Below are positions 1 through 8,612 of a stretch of DNA of 64,000 bases, in pieces. The stretch is from Paenibacillus sp. Soil750 (lineage in GTDB: Bacteria; Bacillota; Bacilli; Paenibacillales; NBRC-103111). Each line of letters opens with the position of its first letter. The first letter of the stretch is position 1. The DNA is taken from the NCBI RefSeq assembly GCF_001428045.1, contig NZ_LMSD01000040.1, positions 372,096 through 436,095 on the forward strand. The letters are read 5' to 3'. Both the position numbers and the translations under genes were made by a program. The notes beneath the pieces are model-generated. The model was given only the letters and a program-made list of their open reading frames with translations, did not search any database and had not been told where the DNA came from.

Positions 1-346
1 AACCCTGCACGGCAATAGCGAGCAAATCAAGCAAGTTGTCATGATTCTTATGGACAATGCGATCAAATACACGCCACCGAAGGGTGCTATTACGCTCTCC
101 TTCAAGAAGCATCATAGCGATACGCTTCTCACCGTGACCAATACCGGCGAGGGTATCTCGCCTGAGCATGTGGAGCGGATCTTCGACCGCTTCTACCGCG
201 CGGATCCATCGCGCTCGCGCAAGCATGGCGGTTACGGGCTTGGATTAGCCATCGCCAAGTCCATTGTGGAGCAGCATAAGGGGAAGATTCATGCGAAAAG
301 TGTACAGCACGAGGCAACGTCGTTTTATGTGCAGCTCCCTTCATAG
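1..346 (+). CDS. Sensor histidine kinase, C-terminal part (cut by window edge)
   Basis: The reading frame is open from base 2, so the 5' part lies outside the window. What remains is the ATP-binding (HATPase_c) domain: an N-box (MDNAIKYTP), then TNTGEGIS as the G1 box, an F-box-like FDRFYRAD and a G2 box GLGLAIAKSIVEQH. This is the canonical order for HisKA-type membrane sensor kinases, which autophosphorylate a His and pass the phosphate to a response regulator. The partner regulator is presumably upstream, outside the window. A strong terminator follows immediately, so this is the last gene of its operon. The family call is secure; the stimulus is unknown. Confidence 0.9.
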   Translation, partial: TLHGNSEQIKQVVMILMDNAIKYTPPKGAITLSFKKHHSDTLLTVTNTGEGISPEHVERIFDRFYRADPSRSRKHGGYGLGLAIAKSIVEQHKGKIHAKSVQHEATSFYVQLPS

Positions 347-349
347 ATA

Positions 350-380
350 GACTTGCCGATCATATCGGCAAGTCTTTTTT
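350..380 (+). terminator. Rho-independent terminator after the partial kinase
   Basis: A perfect 11-bp stem (GACTTGCCGAT with ATCGGCAAGTC) with a two-base loop is followed by seven T residues. It lies 3 bases after the kinase stop codon. Confidence 0.93.
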
Positions 381-563
381 GGTGTTTACTTTTTGATAAC
401 CACCCTCCCTATGATGAGCTGCGTCCTGCCTCATTTTTTGAATCCCATTTTATTCTCGTATTTACATGTCGTGCCCGTTGTGTAGAATGGATACACAAGG
501 AACATGCTCATGATTGGTGAATGAGGTACGCAAAATGCCACCGGAAAGGAAGGAACTTTTCCT

Positions 564-1238
564 ATGAATATTCTAATTATTGAAGACGATTCCAGCATTC
601 AAATGCTGCTCAAATTAAGCCTTGAAGTAGAGGGGTTTCATCCTGTTGTAGCTGGCACTGTCGCTGCTAGTCTTGAGATACTCGCCTCAGAGCCTATCGA
701 TTTCATCTTGCTGGATCTGATGCTGCCTGATCAGTCAGGCTTTGAGCTCCTGAAGACACTCCAGCAAATCCATAAAGAAATACCCGTAATTGTACTGACA
801 GCCAAAAATGAAATGAATGATAAAATACTAGGCTTTCAGCTCGGAGCCGACGATTATTTAACCAAACCCTTTGAGACACGAGAACTTATTATGCGAATTC
901 GCGCTGTCATGCGTCGTGTCACATCGGATGCAACCGTACAAGCTGCTGACGTCCTTCAAGTTGGCATCATCGAAATTGATAGAAATGAGCGATCCTTCAA
1001 GCTGGCTGGCAAACCTATTAAAACGACAAGCAAAGAGTTCGATTTCCTCTGGCTGCTGTGCAAAAATCCTAAGAAAGTTTTTACCCGCGAGCACATTCTG
1101 GACCAGGTATGGGGATTTGAATATTACGGACAGACGCGGTCTGTTGATATGATGGTCAATCGTTTGCGGGAAAAAATCAAACCCTACGATCACGTGCTCG
1201 CCACAGTTCATGGTACGGGCTATAAACTGGAGGTTTAA
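564..1238 (+). CDS. OmpR/PhoB-family response regulator
   Basis: A 224-residue two-domain regulator. The receiver domain (about 1-120) has the acidic pair IIEDD, the phospho-acceptor Asp in LLDLMLPD, the Thr in IVLTAKN and the Lys in YLTKPF. The C-terminal winged helix (about 130-224) has the usual ending VDMMVNRLREKI followed by VHGTGYKLEV. The start is supported by AAGGAAGGAAC upstream. The histidine kinase gene begins 3 bases after the stop, so the two are cotranscribed. The downstream genes encode a membrane protein and an Fe3+/anion-type ABC importer, which suggests that this pair controls that importer; this is inference from gene order. Confidence 0.93.
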   Translation: MNILIIEDDSSIQMLLKLSLEVEGFHPVVAGTVAASLEILASEPIDFILLDLMLPDQSGFELLKTLQQIHKEIPVIVLTAKNEMNDKILGFQLGADDYLTKPFETRELIMRIRAVMRRVTSDATVQAADVLQVGIIEIDRNERSFKLAGKPIKTTSKEFDFLWLLCKNPKKVFTREHILDQVWGFEYYGQTRSVDMMVNRLREKIKPYDHVLATVHGTGYKLEV

Positions 1239-1241
1239 GCC

Positions 1242-2681
1242 ATGAAGCTTCGCAACAAACTGTTCATCCAGCACTCTATAACGATCATTATGCTGCTTGC
1301 CTCGATGTATGTTGTTGTGAATTATACACTGAGTAAAAGCATGATCGAGCGGGATACCCAAACCTTGGCCCAGTACTATGGTCTGCACCGCATTGAAGCT
1401 TTAAAAATCGTTAATGATAAGAAAATTAGTATTGAACAACTCTTTTCTGGGACTTATGCTCCGCTAATTGCCTCCCACCTTGCGGCTAACAGCAACTTCC
1501 AAGTACAGCTATTTGATCCGGAGGGTACCATTATCGGCGATAGCGGCAACAAAGAAGACTTGATGAAACGAAGCGATATTGACGCTGCATTAGCTGGACA
1601 ATCGGCAACTGTCATTACCGAAGGTGAGAACAACAAAATTCTTATTTATGCCTCTCCTTTCACCTATGAGGGGAAAATTGTAGGCGGATTTCGCTACTTG
1701 CTAGATCTGAATAAGCACGAAGAAACGCTATCTGAGATGCGCTCTTGGTTTATTGGTGTTGCGCTCGGCTGCTTACTCATCGCGTTGCTAGCAAGCTACT
1801 CCTTCTCCTTCTTTATCATGAGACCCCTGCACGCACTCCAACAGGCGCTAAAGCAAGTAACCGTTGGTGATTTCAGCCGAAAGATTGTTGTCACCAGTCA
1901 AGACGAAGTGCGGGAACTGGCCGATGACTTCAATCAAATGTCAGAAGCGCTCCAAGAACATATCGAGCTTCTTCAGTATGAACAAAGCAAACAGAAGAAA
2001 TTTTATGATAATGTGACACACGAGCTCAAAACACCGCTAACCTCTATCATTGGCTTTTCTGATCTGATTGACAAAATGGAGCGTGTCGAAGATATTCGAA
2101 CCTGCAATGTCTACATCCGCAAGGAAAGCACACGTCTGTTACAAATGGTTGAAGAGCTGCTACAAACATCGCTCAAAGGCGATGAAGCTTGGCGCGTACA
2201 GCTTGAGCGCGCAGATCTGGCGGCAATCCTAACGGATAGCCTGCGAATTCTTGAACCTACCTTGCATAAATCATCCATTACGACGACGCTGGAGGTCGAG
2301 CCGTGCGAGGTCTATGTGGATCCCAAGCGCACGCAGCAGGTGCTGTTCAACGTCATTGAAAATGCGATCAAGCACAGTGAATGCACACATCTGAATATTC
2401 GACTAGAGCAGCTAGAATATTATTGCCACGTCCATATCTCAGATAACGGCAAAGGTCTAAGCGAGCAAGATACTGCCGCATTGTTCCTAGCTTCTTCTGA
2501 GCACAATCAGAAGCGTCCCATTTCGACGCATTCCCATGGGCTTGGATTACTGCTCTGCAAACAATTAATGGAGCTGCAAGGCGGTAACATCACCGTACAT
2601 AGCCGTGAGAAAATTGGCACTGAAGTCATTTTGATGTTCCAAACCGAACCCACCCTCACGCAAGGCTTGTTACAAAATTGA
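1242..2681 (+). CDS. Membrane sensor histidine kinase (HAMP-HisKA-HATPase)
   Basis: 479 residues. Membrane segments at about 10-30 and 165-190 flank an extracytoplasmic sensor region of about 130 residues. A HAMP linker follows (starts MRPLHALQQALKQV), then the HisKA helix with phospho-acceptor His in VTHELKTPLTSIIG, then the ATPase domain with N-box NVIENAIKHS, G1 ISDNGKGL and G2 HGLGLLLCKQLME. It sits 3 bases after the response regulator gene and ends 43 bases before the next gene. The sensor region is not a domain I recognise. Likely cognate partner of the preceding regulator. Confidence 0.93.
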   Translation: MKLRNKLFIQHSITIIMLLASMYVVVNYTLSKSMIERDTQTLAQYYGLHRIEALKIVNDKKISIEQLFSGTYAPLIASHLAANSNFQVQLFDPEGTIIGDSGNKEDLMKRSDIDAALAGQSATVITEGENNKILIYASPFTYEGKIVGGFRYLLDLNKHEETLSEMRSWFIGVALGCLLIALLASYSFSFFIMRPLHALQQALKQVTVGDFSRKIVVTSQDEVRELADDFNQMSEALQEHIELLQYEQSKQKKFYDNVTHELKTPLTSIIGFSDLIDKMERVEDIRTCNVYIRKESTRLLQMVEELLQTSLKGDEAWRVQLERADLAAILTDSLRILEPTLHKSSITTTLEVEPCEVYVDPKRTQQVLFNVIENAIKHSECTHLNIRLEQLEYYCHVHISDNGKGLSEQDTAALFLASSEHNQKRPISTHSHGLGLLLCKQLMELQGGNITVHSREKIGTEVILMFQTEPTLTQGLLQN

Positions 2682-2724
2682 TACAAATCGATGATTTTTC
2701 TGAGATAAAAGGAGAGTAATCTAC

Positions 2725-3510
2725 ATGCAAGAGGAGAAGAAAGGGCTTTCATGGTTGCGTCTCATCTTACTACAAATCGTAATTGGTTGTACGTTAATCG
2801 GCATTTTTGCCTATGTGTTTCGTATCGGCGTCGATGAAGTTCGTATCGTCCCTAAGGAAGCAAACAGCCGTGATATGTTCGACGGTGTTCCTATGCGCAT
2901 GAACGTGACGTATCCTGGCGTTGGCACCATTTCCATTGATGATCCGAAAGAGCTTATTGCGTGGAAAGCATCGTTTACCCGCATATTAAACGGGGGAAAG
3001 CCGCAAACGCGTGCAAACGCTTCACGTTTGCTGTTAACGGGCTCCATTGCCTATCTGGATCAGGAGGATATCCCCTTCCAAATCGGTACTAGCGGCTTTC
3101 GCTTCGGAACAGATTCGGTCAATTCACTGGAAATAAGCGCTGAAATTCGGAAGCTGCAGAATATGCTCATCGACAAGACGCTCACTGCGGATACAGTAAG
3201 TGGCGTTATTGCAAACAGGAACCATCAAGTATTTCGTTTGCAAGATGGCCTTCTTACAACGCTTTCCGAGGCAGATCGGGCTGCACTTACGACGCAAATG
3301 CGAACTGCCGTCAGGCTAATCGATTTCAGTCATTTCGACTTCATGGCTGAACAGCCTAGTAGCCACTATGTCGTGCAATTAACCGACGAAGCCGCGAACG
3401 GTAAGCATTGGCTGCATCTCGACCGATATGATAACGCTTACTTCATTGTGTTCGATTTGTTAGATGAAACCAACCATAAAGCCTATTTCAAGTTAAGTGA
3501 TGCCTCCTAA
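2725..3510 (+). CDS. Unrecognised single-pass membrane protein between a two-component system and an ABC importer
   Basis: 261 residues with one N-terminal transmembrane segment (about 11-32) followed by a soluble, probably extracytoplasmic region of about 225 residues without cysteines. The start follows AGGAGAG. It lies between the sensor kinase and the binding protein, 12 bases before the latter's leader, so it belongs to the same transcription unit. Possible roles are an accessory sensor passing importer status to the kinase or an auxiliary binding component; both are guesses from position. I do not recognise the fold. Confidence 0.8.
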   Translation: MQEEKKGLSWLRLILLQIVIGCTLIGIFAYVFRIGVDEVRIVPKEANSRDMFDGVPMRMNVTYPGVGTISIDDPKELIAWKASFTRILNGGKPQTRANASRLLLTGSIAYLDQEDIPFQIGTSGFRFGTDSVNSLEISAEIRKLQNMLIDKTLTADTVSGVIANRNHQVFRLQDGLLTTLSEADRAALTTQMRTAVRLIDFSHFDFMAEQPSSHYVVQLTDEAANGKHWLHLDRYDNAYFIVFDLLDETNHKAYFKLSDAS

Positions 3511-3534
3511 CATATTGAGGGGATGGTTGATGAA

Positions 3535-4569
3535 ATGGCTAGAAAGAAAAGTAATAGTTCCATTATGATCGTGTCGGTCATTGTTGTCGTACTCATAGCA
3601 GGATTCTTCCTGTACAAATCCGGCGTTTTTGGCGGGACATCGAAAGGTAAAATTACGGTGTACTCTATCTTCCAAGAAGAAGAAGCCCGCAAGATTTTAG
3701 ATAAATTCAAAGCAGAAACAGGAATCGACTACGACGTACTTCGTCTGCCAAGCGGTGAGGCCGTGACCCGTGTACAAAATGAGATGGGCAAGCCGCAGGC
3801 CGACTTCCTGATGGGCGGTCCCGCTGATTCGCATGAGGTACTGAAAAAAGCCGGTGCGCTTGAAGCCTACATTTCGCCGAATGCCAAGGATATTCCTGAC
3901 AATATGAAGGACAAAGAAGGCTTCTGGACCGGGTTCTATCTTAATCCTATCGCTATTGGTATCAACGAACAGCGTTGGAAAGAGAAATACGCTGCAGCTC
4001 CTTACCCGCAGACCTTCCAAGAGCTGCTAGATCCGAAATTTAAAGGCGAGATCGGAATGTCCGACCCTGCTACTTCGGGTACAGCCTATACAGCTGTAGC
4101 TTCCCTTGCGCAAGTATGGGGGAAAGATGAGATGCTGAAGTATGTTGCCAAACTTCTTCCCAATCTTAAAGAAAGACCGAAATCCGGCATTGAGCCGATT
4201 CAGAAAGCAGCCAAAGGCGAGTACACGATCGGTATTACGTTCCTTGGCGACCAGTTAAAGATGAAAAATCAAGGCAACCCGATTGTTAGTATCGTCCCTG
4301 AAGCCGCAGGCTATGAGGTTGGTGGATTAGCTGTCGTGAAAGGCGGCGCTAACACAGCGGGCGCTAAGAAACTAATGGATTACATGTTAACCAATGAACC
4401 TGGACTTCTTTACACCGAGTCTGCATTTGCAAGTTCCGTGAAACCTACTGTACCGATCCCTAAGGGCGGCATTGACATCAAAGCAACGAAATATAACACC
4501 ACCTACAGCTTGTGGAAAGCTGCCGAACAGCGTAAAGAGCTGCAAGATGCACTAAAAGATCTCAAGTAA
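3535..4569 (+). CDS. Extracellular solute-binding protein of an Fe3+/anion-type ABC importer
   Basis: About 344 residues. An N-terminal membrane segment (IMIVSVIVVVLIAGFFLY) anchors a periplasmic-binding-like fold of the AfuA/FbpA/phosphonate class. Typical stretches include KITVYSIFQEEEARKIL near the start, then DFLMGGPADSHE, IAIGIN and EIGMSDPATSGTAYT. No lipobox cysteine is visible, so anchoring appears to be through the uncleaved helix. GAGGGG at 3517-3522 supports ATG 3535; an in-frame ATG at 3523 abuts that site and is less likely. It is paralogous to the second binding protein at 7511. Substrate is uncertain: Fe3+ is the usual label, but hexose-phosphate and phosphonate carriers share this fold. 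Confidence 0.88.
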   Translation: MARKKSNSSIMIVSVIVVVLIAGFFLYKSGVFGGTSKGKITVYSIFQEEEARKILDKFKAETGIDYDVLRLPSGEAVTRVQNEMGKPQADFLMGGPADSHEVLKKAGALEAYISPNAKDIPDNMKDKEGFWTGFYLNPIAIGINEQRWKEKYAAAPYPQTFQELLDPKFKGEIGMSDPATSGTAYTAVASLAQVWGKDEMLKYVAKLLPNLKERPKSGIEPIQKAAKGEYTIGITFLGDQLKMKNQGNPIVSIVPEAAGYEVGGLAVVKGGANTAGAKKLMDYMLTNEPGLLYTESAFASSVKPTVPIPKGGIDIKATKYNTTYSLWKAAEQRKELQDALKDLK

Positions 4570-4660
4570 AAAGCCTATGTACAGGGCATTGAAGCAATGC
4601 TTCTTATGCTGATCAATGCCCTCCTACACAATGAATTTGGAAGGTGGTCGTGAACCCCTT

Positions 4661-6319
4661 ATGATCATAGAAAAAAAGGGTATGGGTTCGTCGATCGGCA
4701 GACTGATGAAAGATCCATCATCGCTGATCCTTGTCCTCATCAGTTTCGCTGTTCTCTGTCTCTTCGTCATTTATCCGCTTATTTATGTGATAGCGCTGCC
4801 AGGAGCAACGGATTGGACAACTTTTTTCAGTAAAAGCCGGTATGCGAAGGCTCTGCTCAATACGGTTGTCAGCTCCTCCTTATCCGCTCTAACTGCAACG
4901 GTCTGCGGCTTTATTTATGCGTATTCCATTCATTACAGCAACATCGTGGGGAAAAAGTTTTTCCGCTTCATCGCCTTCCTCCCGATTCTCGCGCCATCTG
5001 TTATGACCGGCCTAGCCTTCCTGCTTTTATTCGGCAGAGGAGGAATGGTCTCACAAACCATGAAAGCATGGTTTAACGTCGAACTGGACTTATACGGATT
5101 GCCGGGCCTCTGGATCGTACAAACGATCTCATATTTCCCGCTTGCCTACATGACCATAACAGGCGTCCTTCGCTCCATTTCGCCAAATTTAGAAATTGCT
5201 GCACAGAATCTAGGCGCACGCGGCTTCAAGCTTTTTCGTACCATTACGTTTAAATTAGCACTTCCCGGCGTCATTAACGCCTTTCTACTCGTGGCAATCA
5301 ACTGTTTTGCCGACTTTGGAAATCCCAAGCTAATTGGAGGAAATTACTCCCTCTTGGCTGTTGAAATTTACGGAGAAATCATTAATAACGAGCCTGGGCT
5401 CGCCTCCGTCATGGGTCTCATTCTCGTCATTCCTGCCCTCTTGGTATTCGTTATTCAAGGCAGGCTGCTGGCCAAAGGCTCCTACTCAACTATCACTGGA
5501 AAGCCTGTTTCTGGACTCAACCGGGTGAAGACTTCCCGCAAGACAGATATCCTGCTTTTCATATTCAACAGCATTATGGCGCTCTTCATCTTGTCCATGT
5601 TCGCAATCACGATCCTGTTCGCTTTCACCAAAAACTTTGGACGTGACAACACCTTTACGCTGGATCATATGTTCAAAATCGTGTTTAACCCCTCCAGTCC
5701 TGCTGTCATGAACAGCTTAGTCTTATCGCTCATCAGTTCCATTCTGGCTGTTGGCTTCGCCCTTGTGTTGGCCTATGTGGTTGTACGCAAGCCGTTCCCC
5801 GGCAAAAAATTGCTGGATTTCACAGCCGTATTGCCAATTGCTCTTCCAGGGACGTTCGTTGGTCTAGCCTTGATCGTCGCTTTCAGCAATGGACCAATTA
5901 TGCTGCAAGGATCGGCCATTCTCATTATCGTCGCCATGCTGCTCAAGCAGATGCCAGTCGGCTATCGCGGACTCACTGCTTCCTTCAAGCAGGTAGATAA
6001 ATCGATTGAGGAAGCCGCAACGAATCTTGGTGCAGACAGCCGCCGCACACTAACAACCATCGTATTTCCTATGCTGCAAAAGACCATCGTTGCGAACTTC
6101 GTCTATGCCTTTATGAAAAATATGAACACGCTAAGCACCATCGTCTTTCTTATTACGCCCAAATGGGTCGTCGCCGCAGTATCCATCTTCAATTATGCAG
6201 AGACCGGCACTTACTACTGGGCAGCAGCTGTTGCCGTCGGTTTGATGGGGACAACACTGGCTACGCTTGGTGTGATGAAGCTCATTTTCCGTTCGAAGGT
6301 CAAAATATTCGATTTCTAA
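4661..6319 (+). CDS. Fused two-domain ABC permease of an Fe3+/anion-type importer
   Basis: About 552 residues with two tandem inner-membrane permease modules of about 250 residues, each with several membrane helices. Each carries the cytoplasmic EAA loop that docks the ATPase: LEIAAQNLGARGFKLFRTI in the first half and IEEAATNLGADSRRTL in the second. Fused FbpB/CysW-type permeases of this length usually act without a separate partner, forming the pore alone with an ATPase dimer. The start at ATG 4661 is preceded by GGAAGGTGG. It lies between the first binding protein and the ATPase genes in the same direction. Confidence 0.92.
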   Translation: MIIEKKGMGSSIGRLMKDPSSLILVLISFAVLCLFVIYPLIYVIALPGATDWTTFFSKSRYAKALLNTVVSSSLSALTATVCGFIYAYSIHYSNIVGKKFFRFIAFLPILAPSVMTGLAFLLLFGRGGMVSQTMKAWFNVELDLYGLPGLWIVQTISYFPLAYMTITGVLRSISPNLEIAAQNLGARGFKLFRTITFKLALPGVINAFLLVAINCFADFGNPKLIGGNYSLLAVEIYGEIINNEPGLASVMGLILVIPALLVFVIQGRLLAKGSYSTITGKPVSGLNRVKTSRKTDILLFIFNSIMALFILSMFAITILFAFTKNFGRDNTFTLDHMFKIVFNPSSPAVMNSLVLSLISSILAVGFALVLAYVVVRKPFPGKKLLDFTAVLPIALPGTFVGLALIVAFSNGPIMLQGSAILIIVAMLLKQMPVGYRGLTASFKQVDKSIEEAATNLGADSRRTLTTIVFPMLQKTIVANFVYAFMKNMNTLSTIVFLITPKWVVAAVSIFNYAETGTYYWAAAVAVGLMGTTLATLGVMKLIFRSKVKIFDF

Positions 6320-6355
6320 CTATACGTAACACTGACGTCCTAAGGAGTGAGAATC

Positions 6356-7432
6356 ATGAGTTCACACATATTGTTAGATTTAAAAAATGTAAGTAAGGTG
6401 TTTGGCAGCAACCACGTTCTCAAACAGATCAATCTGCAGATTGAACGTGGGAAGTTCATTACATTTCTCGGTCCAAGTGGATGTGGGAAAACGACTTTGT
6501 TGCGCTCGATTGCCGGCTTTTATACCATTGATGAGGGTGAAATCAAGATTGATGGTCAGCTCGTCAACGATCTGCCCCCGTACAAACGCGGAACACCAAT
6601 GGTATTCCAGGAATATGCATTGTTCCCGCACATGACGGTATTCGATAATGTCGCTTACGGGCTAGATATTCAAAAGCGCCCTGAGGCGGAAATACAGGAT
6701 CGTGTGAAGTCCGCGATGGCGAAAGTGAAACTGACGGGACTTGAGGAGCGGTATCCGCACGAGATGTCCGGGGGGCAACAACAGCGGGTAGCTATGGCCC
6801 GGGCCCTCGTCATGAACTCGCCGATCATCCTGCTCGACGAGCCGCTAAGTAATTTGGACGCGAAGCTACGTGAAGAAGTGCGTGTGGAACTGCGCAGCAT
6901 CCAACAAGAGCTTGGTTTAACCGTCATTTATGTCACCCATGACCAACTGGAAGCCTTATCGATGTCCGATCACATCGTTGTCTTCAACAAAGGCGCGATT
7001 GACCAGTACGGCACGCCACATGATATTTATTACAAGCCTCGCACGCCTTACGTCGCCGACTTTATCGGGACAACGAATTTCGTTGATGCCGTTGTAGTTG
7101 AATCAGCCAATGGCAAAGCCACTGTGGAATACGGCACGAGTAAACGTACGGCAAGCGTGACGATTGATGAAGCAGTGTCGGCAGGTGAAAAGGTGCTGCT
7201 CAGTATTCGTCCTGAGTCCATGCGTATCAATGCTACCAGCGCCAGCGAATTTGTGGTGAGCGGCTTCGTGAAATCTTCCATGTTCCTCGGCGAGAAGGAA
7301 CGATACTTCATTTTAGATGATGATATGAAAGAATGGATTGTCGATGCATATGATATCGGTTTGACAAGATATCAGGGGAATGTCACGATTAGTGCAGCCG
7401 ATGATAAAATTCATTTAATTAAACTAAGTTAG
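6356..7432 (+). CDS. ABC importer ATPase (FbpC/PotA-type)
   Basis: 358 residues. The nucleotide-binding domain has Walker A GPSGCGKTT, Q-loop MVFQEYALFPHMTV, signature SGGQQQRVAMARALV, Walker B IILLDEPLSNLDA and the switch His in YVTHDQLEA. After about residue 240 comes a C-terminal TOBE-like regulatory region typical of importers for Fe3+, polyamines, sulfate or sugars. The start ATG follows TAAGGAG by 8 bases. It powers the fused permease encoded just upstream. A short terminator-like hairpin lies between it and the next gene. Confidence 0.94.
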   Translation: MSSHILLDLKNVSKVFGSNHVLKQINLQIERGKFITFLGPSGCGKTTLLRSIAGFYTIDEGEIKIDGQLVNDLPPYKRGTPMVFQEYALFPHMTVFDNVAYGLDIQKRPEAEIQDRVKSAMAKVKLTGLEERYPHEMSGGQQQRVAMARALVMNSPIILLDEPLSNLDAKLREEVRVELRSIQQELGLTVIYVTHDQLEALSMSDHIVVFNKGAIDQYGTPHDIYYKPRTPYVADFIGTTNFVDAVVVESANGKATVEYGTSKRTASVTIDEAVSAGEKVLLSIRPESMRINATSASEFVVSGFVKSSMFLGEKERYFILDDDMKEWIVDAYDIGLTRYQGNVTISAADDKIHLIKLS

Positions 7433-7464
7433 TTGGACATATCAAATAGCAGGAGGTTAAAAAG

Positions 7465-7486
7465 GGAAACTTTGGTTTCCTTTTTT
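7465..7486 (+). terminator. Short intra-operon hairpin with T-run
   Basis: GGAAAC pairs with GTTTCC around a 4-base loop, followed by six T residues. It lies between the ATPase gene and the second binding-protein gene. It is only 6 bp, so partial termination that lowers expression of the last gene is more plausible than a full stop. Confidence 0.6.
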
Positions 7487-7510
7487 GGCTGTTCAGGAGG
7501 GAGTTTCGCC

Positions 7511-8524
7511 ATGTGGAAAAAAGGATTGCTCGTGCTCATAGTCGGTATTGGGGTGTATCTTGGATATCTCGTCTTCGGGGAGAAGAAAAGTAACCAGCCT
7601 CTTAAGGTATACGTCATCTTCCAGGAGGATGCAGGGAAAATTCTGCTCGAGACGTTCAAGGAAAAAACGGATCAACCGTATGATATCATCCGGATGTCCA
7701 GTGGTGAAGCGAGCTACCACCTGCTGACGCTGGGTAAATCCGGTATTGATATCGTTCTGGGTGGCCCTGCGGATCTGCACGAGCAGCTCAAAAATAAGAA
7801 CAAATCTCTTCGCTACTCATCTGCCTCCGCTAGCAGCATCCCCACTAAATACAAAGATGCAGATGGTTATTGGACCGGCATTTACATGGGTGCACTGGCC
7901 ATTGGCGTGAACCAAACTGTCTGGCAGCAAGATCCTCAGCTGGCGGCTCTTCCGCTGCCACAGCGGTACGAGGATCTGCTGCGCCCTGAGCTCAAGGGCA
8001 AGATCGAGATTCCCGACCCAGAGACGTCGGGGACAGGCTACACGTTGCTCGCATCGGTTGCCCAGCAGCGCGGGGATAGCGCAGCGATTGATCTCATGCA
8101 AGCACTGAAGAAGCAAAGCGCCTCCATGACGTTCGCCGGCAATACGAGCGCACAGCATTTAGCGGAAGGCGAAGTGGCAGCGGCCGTCTCCTTCTTAAGC
8201 GACCAGCTGCGTTTCAAAAACTCGGGCTATAACATAAGCTCGTTTATTCCACCACAAGCAGGCTGGGAGATTGGTGCTGTCTCCATCCTGAAAGGAGGCA
8301 ACAATCCTGCCGCGGCCAAACAGTTTGTTGATTTCATGCTCTCCAAAGAGGTTCAAACCGATTACATGAACACAGCTTTTTCCTTCCCGGTAGCGCCCAA
8401 TATTCCTGTGAATCCGCTTCTTGCGCCAGTGAAGCTGGAGAATCTCCTTGCCACGTACCGCTTTGATCTAGCTGCTCAGTTGCATGAAAAGCTGCTAAAT
8501 CAATGGCGGGGAGCGTTGGATTAG
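7511..8524 (+). CDS. Second solute-binding protein of the same importer family
   Basis: About 337 residues starting at ATG 7511 after CAGGAGGGA. One N-terminal membrane segment (GLLVLIVGIGVYLGYLVF) precedes a binding-protein fold clearly paralogous to that at 3535: YVIFQEDAGKILLETFK, DIVLGGPADLHEQ, LAIGVN, EIPDPETSGTGYTLL and SFLSDQLRFKNSGYN match in the same order. There is no lipobox. Two binding proteins bracketing one permease/ATPase suggests one importer with two ligand specificities, or a transporter plus a dedicated sensor protein for the two-component system upstream. The latter is inference. Confidence 0.87.
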   Translation: MWKKGLLVLIVGIGVYLGYLVFGEKKSNQPLKVYVIFQEDAGKILLETFKEKTDQPYDIIRMSSGEASYHLLTLGKSGIDIVLGGPADLHEQLKNKNKSLRYSSASASSIPTKYKDADGYWTGIYMGALAIGVNQTVWQQDPQLAALPLPQRYEDLLRPELKGKIEIPDPETSGTGYTLLASVAQQRGDSAAIDLMQALKKQSASMTFAGNTSAQHLAEGEVAAAVSFLSDQLRFKNSGYNISSFIPPQAGWEIGAVSILKGGNNPAAAKQFVDFMLSKEVQTDYMNTAFSFPVAPNIPVNPLLAPVKLENLLATYRFDLAAQLHEKLLNQWRGALD

Positions 8525-8612
8525 TACCCGTCTAGCACTCGTTAAACTCATGTAAAAATTTGTCGTTTCATGTTATCATCATTACGTAACTTTATATGGA
8601 AAAGGTGGACGG

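Noticed and set aside
858..1388. 176-residue minus-strand frame over the response regulator and kinase genes
   Set aside because: No ribosome site or family resemblance; it is fully covered by two well-supported genes on the plus strand.
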